From Lachnospiraceae bacterium (GTDB lineage Bacteria > Bacillota_A > Clostridia > Lachnospirales > Lachnospiraceae), in assembly GCA_017390645.1 (NCBI GenBank), contig JAFPAZ010000042.1, forward strand, positions 1 to 15,384: a stretch of 15,384 nt of DNA, written 5' to 3'. The notes beneath the pieces were generated by a model. It was not told the origin of the DNA. It made no database searches and saw only the letters and a program-made list of their open reading frames with translations. Below are positions 9,078 to 14,098 of the stretch, piece by piece. Numbering within the stretch: position 1 is the stretch's first letter; each line of letters starts with the position of its first letter. The translations under genes were made by a program, and so were the position numbers.

Positions 9078-9120
9078 AAAAAAGCGATGGTCTGTTATGG
9101 GATCATCGCTTTGTATCTAT
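9078..9120 (+). terminator. Weak hairpin terminator after nadA
   Basis: AAAGCGATG (9081-9089) pairs with CATCGCTTT (9104-9112) around a 14-nt loop. What follows is GTATCTATATAG rather than a clean T-run, so termination may be partial. Its placement about 60 nt after the nadA stop supports the role. Confidence 0.5.
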
Positions 9121-9200
9121 ATAGAATTTTGTTTATACACTTGTGAATATAAAAATAAAAATGTGATTCAAAATTTTTATAAAGAAATAATAAAAAACTC

Positions 9201-9229
9201 TTGCTTTTTTATGAAAAAAATGCTAAACT
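9201..9229 (+). promoter_or_regulatory. Predicted promoter of the tRNA-Glu gene
   Basis: TTGCTT at 9201-9206 and an extended -10 (TGC then TAAACT at 9224-9229) are 17 bases apart. The predicted start would lie only a few bases before the mature tRNA 5' end. Confidence 0.5.
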
Positions 9230-9242
9230 AAAATAGTTGTTT

Positions 9243-9314
9243 GGCCTGTTAGTCAAGCGGCTAAGACGCCGCCCTCTCAAGGCGGAGAGACGGGTTCGAT
9301 TCCCGTACAGGCTA
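9243..9314 (+). tRNA. tRNA-Glu (anticodon CTC)
   Basis: The full cloverleaf can be drawn. The acceptor stem is GGCCTGT (9243-9249) with ACAGGCT (9307-9313, first pair G-U), and the discriminator is A9314. The D-stem is GTC/GAC with GG in the loop. The anticodon stem CCGCC/GGCGG encloses loop CTCTCAA, giving anticodon CTC at 9276-9278 (reads GAG). The variable loop is AGAG. The T-stem ACGGG/CCCGT encloses loop TTCGATT. CCA is not encoded. The mature 3' end directly abuts the stop codon of the convergent SOD gene. Confidence 0.95.
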
Positions 9315-9935
9315 TTATTTACCAAAACGGAGTTCAGCTTCTTTCCAGTTAATATAGCGAATCCAGTTTTGTACATAATCATTTTTTCTATTTTGATATT
9401 GCAGATAATATGAGTGTTCCCATAGATCTAGTGTTATCAAAGGGAGAAGATGTTCTGAAAGAGGAGTCTCCTGGTTCTTAGATAGAATCAGTTTGACTTC
9501 TCTTTTTTCTGTTTTTACCAGGTTGAGATATCCGGAACCAACAAGACTCATAGAAACATCTATGATGGTCTTTTGAAATTTATAATAATCGCCATAAGTC
9601 TGATTTATTGCATCAAATAAAGCTCCCGTTGGAAGGGAAAATCCGTGTGGCTGCATGCTGTTAAAATATAGTTGATGATTATACACGCCGCCTGCATTTA
9701 CAAGAGCAGCATCACGAATCGATTCCTGCAACACGTTGGGATGGATAAGAATTTCTTCTAAGGAAAGCTGGTGATATTCCGGATAATCTTTTAATACCAA
9801 ATTTAGCCGATTTACATAATTTTTCTGATGTTTTTCATGATGAATATATAATGTTTCTTCATTAAGAAAAGGAATCAACGCATCGTAAGAATAGGGAAGT
9901 TTTTGAAGCTCAAAGGGATAATGTTGTTTTTTCAT
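9315..9935 (-). CDS. Fe/Mn-family superoxide dismutase
   Basis: Converts superoxide to hydrogen peroxide and oxygen. From the ATG at 9935 the product has 206 residues, normal for the family and without a signal peptide. The N-terminal part has FELQKLPYSYDALIPF and the helical IHHEKHQKNYVNRLN; the metal ligands are its first His, the His of GGVYNHQLYFNSM, and the Asp and His of LDLWEHSYYLQYQNR near the C-terminus. The usual GSGWxWL motif is GSGYLNL, so two aromatic positions near the active site are altered; this is a divergent member, and metal preference cannot be called. The in-frame ATG at 9947 is also possible, but GAGGT at 9948-9952 touches it, leaving no spacer, whereas 9935 has a 12-nt gap. 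Its stop codon abuts the tRNA-Glu 3' end with no base between. Confidence 0.9.
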   Translation of the reverse strand: MKKQHYPFELQKLPYSYDALIPFLNEETLYIHHEKHQKNYVNRLNLVLKDYPEYHQLSLEEILIHPNVLQESIRDAALVNAGGVYNHQLYFNSMQPHGFSLPTGALFDAINQTYGDYYKFQKTIIDVSMSLVGSGYLNLVKTEKREVKLILSKNQETPLSEHLLPLITLDLWEHSYYLQYQNRKNDYVQNWIRYINWKEAELRFGK

Positions 9936-9982
9936 TACTTGCACCATACCTCAGGAAAATAACGGGATTTTCTATTCGAGGA

Positions 9983-10020
9983 GCGAACACAAAAGCGGAG
10001 TAGGAGTGTTCGCATTTTTT
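9983..10020 (+). terminator. Plus-strand intrinsic terminator between the SOD gene and sleC
   Basis: GCGAACAC (9983-9990) pairs perfectly with GTGTTCGC (10006-10013) around a 15-nt loop, followed by A and six T residues (10015-10020). The T-run is on the plus strand, although both flanking genes are on the minus strand. The only upstream plus-strand unit is tRNA-Glu. On the minus strand the same hairpin has no T-run and would lie between sleC and the SOD start. Confidence 0.6.
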
Positions 10021-10045
10021 CCTTTCTCTGATTTTCTTTCACTTA

Positions 10046-11317
10046 TTAATTTAATTCTGCAATTCTAGAAACACCTACATAAATTTCTGATATTTTATAC
10101 CAGGTAGGATAATCAATAATTCCTGTAACAGGAAGATTAAAAATAGTTTGGAACGTGCGAACAGCATTAGCGGTTCCTTCACCAAAGATACCGTCAGATA
10201 CAACTTTGGGAATCCGTGGATAATCATCACTAATTCGGTTTAGTTGTTCCTGAATTTGACGAACTTTATCGCCTCTGGATCCAATGGTTAGATTTTCTCC
10301 CGGAAAAGATGCAGGAATTCCGGAAATTTGTCTGGCTGTATTAATATAAATAGAATCACCATAATAGTACCTTAAAATATCAATGGCGGAATATCCTTGT
10401 TCACCAAGATTTTTTGAACCCCATTGGCTCATCCAGTTAGGGCAGGTGACTCTTTTTCCATCACAATATTGGGTTAATATAGGTTGATTCACGTTAGGTC
10501 TTGATAAATAGTTGGAAAAAATACTATCCACAAGATAAGAAATATTATCATATACATTTTTTCCATTTATCCATTTATGATCATAAGCAGTGGAACTGGT
10601 AATCGTAAAATTATACCCCTTATTTCTATACCATTCAGTATATACACGGTTCAATGTAAAAGACATGATAGCCAATACGTTTGCATAAATGCAGCTTTCC
10701 GGCCATGTAGCGTAAATTTCACAGCTTGCTACGTTTTTAATATAATCTCTATATGGTACATAGTAATTTGCTGCTGAAGAGTCTTCCGGGGCACCATCAT
10801 GTACCACGATATATTCCGGTATTACTACCTGAGATAAAACAATTTCTCCGGTTTCTTCCACGGTCTTTATTTCTGCTTCCGGTATTTTAGGTGGATAATA
10901 TCCATAAAGGGTGTGAGGTCCTATGACATAGGGATAACCAGGTCTTCCTAGTGGTCGCATAGATATATTTTGCCAAGAAAAAGTCTTAGGAAGAATTTCT
11001 GCTCCGGAAACAACCACCGGCTCATAACCTTCTAATATTACCCGGACATTATATTCTGAATATGGCTGGTTTTGTAAAGGCTCCTGACTATAAGCAAAGG
11101 GCGGGGCTTCTAGTAAGAATTTATCTGTCTGACCGCTTTCGTTGGTTTTAAATTCCTCTAAAATAACATCAGGTTCTCCGGTAGAAGAAATTTGTACAGT
11201 TGCCTCCGGCAATGGTTCATTATTTGTGGCAGAAGTTACATTTACCTGGAATAAGCCTTGCAAATCCGGAATGTTATCATTATTCATTGGAATATCATAA
11301 GGAATAGGTATATCCAT
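10046..11317 (-). CDS. sleC: SleC-type spore cortex-lytic enzyme
   Basis: A 423-residue protein resembling clostridial SleC, which degrades spore cortex peptidoglycan as a lytic transglycosylase during germination. The N-terminal part (about 20-120) has a beta-rich carboxypeptidase-regulatory-like fold with LPEATVQISSTGEP and GYEPVVVSG. A linker contains YGYYPPKIPEAE. The central SpoIID-like domain (about 170-325) has VVHDGAPEDSSAANYYVPY, DYIKNVASCEIYATWPE, MSFTLNRVYTEWY, CPNWMSQWGSKNLGEQGYSA and DILRYYYGD; Glu200 in SCEIY is the candidate catalytic acid by comparison with SpoIID. The C-terminal peptidoglycan-binding domain 1 (about 343-410) has IGSRGDKVRQIQEQLN and VSDGIFGEGTANAVRTFQ. No classical signal peptide is visible, as is usual for this pre-pro enzyme family. 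The minus-strand start has an AGGGAA-type ribosome site. A sporulation sigma promoter is expected but not clearly seen. Confidence 0.85.
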   Translation of the reverse strand: MDIPIPYDIPMNNDNIPDLQGLFQVNVTSATNNEPLPEATVQISSTGEPDVILEEFKTNESGQTDKFLLEAPPFAYSQEPLQNQPYSEYNVRVILEGYEPVVVSGAEILPKTFSWQNISMRPLGRPGYPYVIGPHTLYGYYPPKIPEAEIKTVEETGEIVLSQVVIPEYIVVHDGAPEDSSAANYYVPYRDYIKNVASCEIYATWPESCIYANVLAIMSFTLNRVYTEWYRNKGYNFTITSSTAYDHKWINGKNVYDNISYLVDSIFSNYLSRPNVNQPILTQYCDGKRVTCPNWMSQWGSKNLGEQGYSAIDILRYYYGDSIYINTARQISGIPASFPGENLTIGSRGDKVRQIQEQLNRISDDYPRIPKVVSDGIFGEGTANAVRTFQTIFNLPVTGIIDYPTWYKISEIYVGVSRIAELN

Positions 11318-11416
11318 ATTGATTCCCTTTTTTTTGATAGTATATTCATGAATAAAAAAAATAGAATCAATGTATCTCTATAATACTAAAAAACAGAATA
11401 TTTGTTCGAAAAAACA

Positions 11417-11445
11417 TTGACAAACATTCGTTCGGGTGGTATAGT
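11417..11445 (+). promoter_or_regulatory. Strong vegetative promoter of the YneA-like gene
   Basis: TTGACA at 11417-11422 and TATAGT at 11440-11445 are 17 bases apart, close to the sigma-A consensus. A LexA-box-like site starts inside the -35 hexamer, so a bound repressor would block the polymerase. Confidence 0.8.
11421..11434. promoter_or_regulatory. LexA (SOS) box 1
   Basis: CAAACATTCGTTCG matches the Gram-positive LexA consensus CGAACRNRYGTTYG at all but two defined positions. It overlaps the -35 element and spacer of the promoter. It is one arm of an imperfect 15-bp inverted repeat with box 2 (14 of 15 bases). Confidence 0.7.
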
Positions 11446-11458
11446 AATTTTACAAAAA

Positions 11459-11472
11459 AGAACGTATGTTTG
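11459..11472. promoter_or_regulatory. LexA (SOS) box 2
   Basis: AGAACGTATGTTTG matches CGAACRNRYGTTYG with one mismatch, at the first base. It lies in the untranslated leader just before the ribosome site, so binding would also hinder early elongation. The flanked arm GAACGTATGTTTGTC (11460-11474) is the reverse complement of 11419-11433 except for one base. Confidence 0.75.
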
Positions 11473-11490
11473 TCGAAGGAGAGAGAGATT

Positions 11491-11823
11491 ATGAAGAAAA
11501 GATTTAGTTTAAAACAAGCGAAAAAAGGGGTTCTATGTTTTTCAACGATTAGTTTTATCTTTATTTTAGTACTTTGTTACTTCCTATTTCATTCTAATAC
11601 AGTTAATGCAAAAGAGAACTCTGATTGTGTAAAATATTATACGAGTGTTTATATTGAACCGGGAGATACTCTTACTAGCATTGCTAAGAAATATCAGACG
11701 GCAGAGTATTCGGATTTATCAGAATATATTGAAGAGATAAAGTATGTAAACGATTTGCACTCAGATCATATTACAGCGGGATGTTATATAGTGGTTCCAT
11801 ATTACGCAGAAGCAAAGAAATAA
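11491..11823 (+). CDS. YneA-like membrane-anchored LysM protein, predicted SOS cell-division suppressor
   Basis: A 110-residue protein with a basic N-terminus (MKKRFSLKQAKKG), one hydrophobic segment at about 13-34, then an extracellular LysM domain (about 49-105) with YIEPGDTLTSIAKKYQ and ITAGCYIVVPYY at its ends. This layout (short cytoplasmic tail, one membrane span, one LysM) and length match Bacillus YneA, which blocks septation during DNA damage. The two LexA-type boxes at its promoter support that role. The ATG at 11491 has AAGGAG at 11476-11481 with a 9-nt spacer; a TTG in the same frame at 11470 has no such site. In Bacillus yneA lies beside lexA; here the neighbours are sleC and, downstream, a tyrosine recombinase. 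Two extra cysteines (46 and 98) could form a disulfide. Sequence similarity to YneA is modest, so the role is inferred. Confidence 0.75.
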   Translation: MKKRFSLKQAKKGVLCFSTISFIFILVLCYFLFHSNTVNAKENSDCVKYYTSVYIEPGDTLTSIAKKYQTAEYSDLSEYIEEIKYVNDLHSDHITAGCYIVVPYYAEAKK

Positions 11824-11845
11824 AAAATACTATTTTTTCCTTTTT

Positions 11846-11922
11846 GTTTATAACTGTTCAGTGACAGAAGCTTTCTATTGTATGAATCACTTTTATAATT
11901 TTATCACTGAATAGTTATAAAC
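11846..11922. repeat. Long near-perfect inverted repeat (19-bp arms, 39-nt loop)
   Basis: GTTTATAACTGTTCAGTGA (11846-11864) is the reverse complement of TCACTGAATAGTTATAAAC (11904-11922) except for one base, which would be a G-U pair in the plus-strand RNA. It sits between the convergent YneA-like gene and recombinase gene. A T-run (11935-11941) lies about 12 nt past the second arm, so it could help terminate plus-strand transcripts, but the spacing is too large for a textbook terminator. A small palindromic mobile element (MITE-like) is another possibility; no transposase is present. A short A/T palindrome (11822-11838) precedes it, overlapping the stop codon. Confidence 0.7.
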
Positions 11923-11968
11923 GTTCGGATTAGCTTTTTTTGATTTAATATGCTGAAGTTTGTGTTTT

Positions 11969-13030
11969 TTATTTGTTGTTTTTTTCTCTTAGGGTAACTG
12001 CAGAAGAGGCTTGTTTTCTTCGATAATCTTCCTGTGCTGCATAATGTTTTCTTGTAGTATTTACATCTTTGTGACCTAACACATCTGCCACTAAATAGAT
12101 GTCACTGGTTTCCTTATATAAATTTGTACCATAAGTACTACGAAGCTTATGGGGAGTAATGTGTTTTAATGGAGTAGCAATCGCAGCATATTTTTTTACC
12201 AAATTTTCTACAGAACGAACAGAGAGACGTTTCATCTGCATAGAAAGGAAAAAAGCTTCTTCATGACCTTCTGCCGGTGACATGGTTTTACGTAGTTCAT
12301 AATAGTCCATTAGTGCATCATGTACTTCATAACCAAAATATACAATGACTTCATTTCCACCTTTTCTATGTACCCTGACCCCATCATTGTCAAAGTCAAT
12401 ATCTTTTATATTAATACCTACACATTCTGATACACGGAGTCCTGTGCCAAGTAATAGTGTCATAAGGGCAAGATCACGAATTTTATTTTTATTATGGTAT
12501 TCTTTTTGCTTTTCCGTAAGTTTTGTGCCATCTTCCACTTCATCAAGTAAAATTGCAACTTCATCGTAATCGAGACGTATAATTTCCTTGGTATGTTTTT
12601 TAGGAGTTGTCACCTGGCTTGGCGGATTTTGCTGAATTAATTTATGTTTATAGAAATAATTAAAAAATGTACGGACAGAAGCTAGTTTTCTCATGATTCC
12701 GGCTTCTGCATTGGTAATATTCCGTCCTTCTTTTTCATACAACTTTAAATAATCAATATAGTTTTCAATGTCAAAAGAATCGATTAGATTTAAATCATCT
12801 AAAGTAATTTGACTTATTTTATCATAATTAATCTTTGGATGTTCTAATAAAAGATACTGAAAAAATAAACGAATATCATAGCCATATGCAATTCTGGTTC
12901 TAGAGGACGTCCGATATTCAATACCACGGAAAAATTGTTGACAAAATCGTGGTAACTCATCCAAAACATTATTTAATTTTCTTTGATTTTCAATATTAAT
13001 CTGTTCTTGATAATTTGGATTATTTTTCAT
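11969..13030 (-). CDS. Tyrosine recombinase/integrase, XerC/XerD-like
   Basis: A 353-residue site-specific recombinase. The N-terminal SAM-like core-binding domain (about 28-135) includes SSRTRIAYGYDIRLFFQYLL and LASVRTFFNYFYKHKLI. The catalytic domain carries the full set of active residues: Arg199 in GTGLRVSE, Lys223 in HRKGGN, His294 and Arg297 in HKLRSTYG, His320 in LGHKD and the nucleophile Tyr330 in RKHYAA. It is somewhat longer than typical XerC/D because of an N-terminal tail. AGAGAGGT lies just upstream of the ATG. It follows the TtcA-like gene on the same strand by 41 nt and probably shares its transcript. No element ends, att repeats or phage genes surround it, so a housekeeping chromosome-resolution or local inversion role is more likely than a recent mobile element. 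Its target site is unknown. Confidence 0.88.
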   Translation of the reverse strand: MKNNPNYQEQINIENQRKLNNVLDELPRFCQQFFRGIEYRTSSRTRIAYGYDIRLFFQYLLLEHPKINYDKISQITLDDLNLIDSFDIENYIDYLKLYEKEGRNITNAEAGIMRKLASVRTFFNYFYKHKLIQQNPPSQVTTPKKHTKEIIRLDYDEVAILLDEVEDGTKLTEKQKEYHNKNKIRDLALMTLLLGTGLRVSECVGINIKDIDFDNDGVRVHRKGGNEVIVYFGYEVHDALMDYYELRKTMSPAEGHEEAFFLSMQMKRLSVRSVENLVKKYAAIATPLKHITPHKLRSTYGTNLYKETSDIYLVADVLGHKDVNTTRKHYAAQEDYRRKQASSAVTLREKNNK

Positions 13031-13071
13031 CAGTGATACCTCTCTTATATTAGATGTAATAAGTGTTGTAG

Positions 13072-13821
13072 TTAATTTTTTTGAATTCCCCTAGGATTTT
13101 CATTACGTATCGGCCAACCGGATAAATTTCCATTTAAAATGGCAGTAAAAATTCGGTCTTGAAGTCTGGGTTCCTGAAGTGATAATTCTTTAATTAATTT
13201 CTTAATATACTCACGTTTTGTATGGCCATCTACCGGACAGGAGGATTTTAATACCGGAAGATTATGCTCAGAGCAAAAATGTATTACTTGTCCTTCAGTT
13301 ACATAAATCAGAGGACGGATTAAAGTAATCCGGCTACGATCCCAATAAGTCATAGGAGAGCAAGAATGAATTCTTCCTTCATAAAATAATGACATTAAAA
13401 AAGTTTCTATCATATCATCTTTATGATGGGCAAAGGCTACTTTATTAAAACTTAACTCCTTGGCTTTTTGATTTAATGCACCTTTTCTCATTTTTGCACA
13501 TAATGAACATGGATTTGATTCTTTTCTGTCTTCAAAAATAATCTTTGCAATATCTGTTGATACAACATGATATTCTACATTTAATTCTTCACATAGTTGT
13601 GCAATTTTTTGTAAGTCAATATTTTGAAATCCAAGGTCTACTGTAATAGCACATAAGTCAAATTTTTTTGGATAAAAACGTTGCAAATGAGAAAGGGCAT
13701 ATAGTAATGTTAATGAATCTTTACCACCGGAAATTCCTATTGCAATTTTGTCCCCATCCTGAATCATATTATATTCATCAATTGCCTGACGTGTTAAACT
13801 TAATAATTGTTGTAATTTCAT
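13072..13821 (-). CDS. TtcA-family PP-loop ATPase (tRNA 2-thiocytidine synthetase-like), copy 2
   Basis: A 249-residue adenine nucleotide alpha-hydrolase with PP-loop SGGKDS (31-36), GDKIAIGI before it, PCSLCAKMRKG giving Cys105 and Cys108, KVAFAHHKDDMIETFLMSLF (about 127-146) and a third cysteine in KSSCPVDGHTKRE (Cys195). These are the cluster-ligand positions of TtcA, which thiolates tRNA C32. The C-terminal part ends with a polar tail. I prefer the ATG at 13821 over the one at 13833, because GGAGG (13827-13831, minus strand) lies 5 nt before the former. It is the first gene of a likely two-gene unit with the downstream recombinase. With the TtcA-like gene at 7000 the window holds two paralogues; which one is the true TtcA is not decided here. 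Confidence 0.87.
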   Translation of the reverse strand: MKLQQLLSLTRQAIDEYNMIQDGDKIAIGISGGKDSLTLLYALSHLQRFYPKKFDLCAITVDLGFQNIDLQKIAQLCEELNVEYHVVSTDIAKIIFEDRKESNPCSLCAKMRKGALNQKAKELSFNKVAFAHHKDDMIETFLMSLFYEGRIHSCSPMTYWDRSRITLIRPLIYVTEGQVIHFCSEHNLPVLKSSCPVDGHTKREYIKKLIKELSLQEPRLQDRIFTAILNGNLSGWPIRNENPRGIQKN

Positions 13822-13898
13822 ACTTGCCTCCACATATAGATTTATGATTTTTTATCGTGAATCTTCAAGAATTTTCGTGTTTCGCGAAGTTTTATTTT

Positions 13899-13927
13899 AG
13901 TATATCATTTTTTGTTTTTTTTGAAAA
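13899..13927 (-). promoter_or_regulatory. Candidate promoter of the TtcA-recombinase unit
   Basis: On the minus strand TTTTCA (13922-13927) and the extended -10 TGA-TATACT (TATACT at 13899-13904) are 17 bases apart. The -10 is good and the -35 is weak. The leader of about 70 nt contains a TTCGCGAA palindrome near 13881-13888. Confidence 0.4.
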
Positions 13928-14014
13928 TACTTTTGAGAAAAACTAAAATGCAACTAAAATGAAAAAACAGACAAGCTAAAATAAAAATGATAGATAAAAA
14001 ATAAATAAAAATAC

Positions 14015-14043
14015 TTGACAAAAAAACTTTTTTCGGATAACAT
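14015..14043 (+). promoter_or_regulatory. Candidate promoter of the thioester surface-protein gene
   Basis: A consensus TTGACA (14015-14020) is followed 17 bases later by TAACAT (14038-14043), about 55 nt before the ATG. The rest of the 13834-14098 gap is very A/T rich with poly-A and poly-T tracts and shows no gene. Confidence 0.5.
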
Positions 14044-14098
14044 ATTATGCATAAATCACTTTTTATCCTTTGATGATGGGCATTCGAAGGAGATCTAT

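Noticed and set aside
9983..10013. GCGAACAC...GTGTTCGC as a LexA box.
   Set aside because: The half-sites are separated by 15 nt, while a LexA box has only 4 nt between its GAAC and GTTC halves. The following T-run fits a terminator better.
9243..13030. An integrated element bounded by tRNA-Glu and the tyrosine recombinase.
   Set aside because: No direct repeat of the tRNA 3' end was seen near the recombinase, and the genes between (SOD, sleC, YneA-like) are chromosomal housekeeping or sporulation types.
14015..14048. TTGACA paired with TATTAT (14043-14048) as the surface-protein promoter.
   Set aside because: The 22-base spacing is too long; TAACAT at 14038-14043 gives 17 bases and is preferred.
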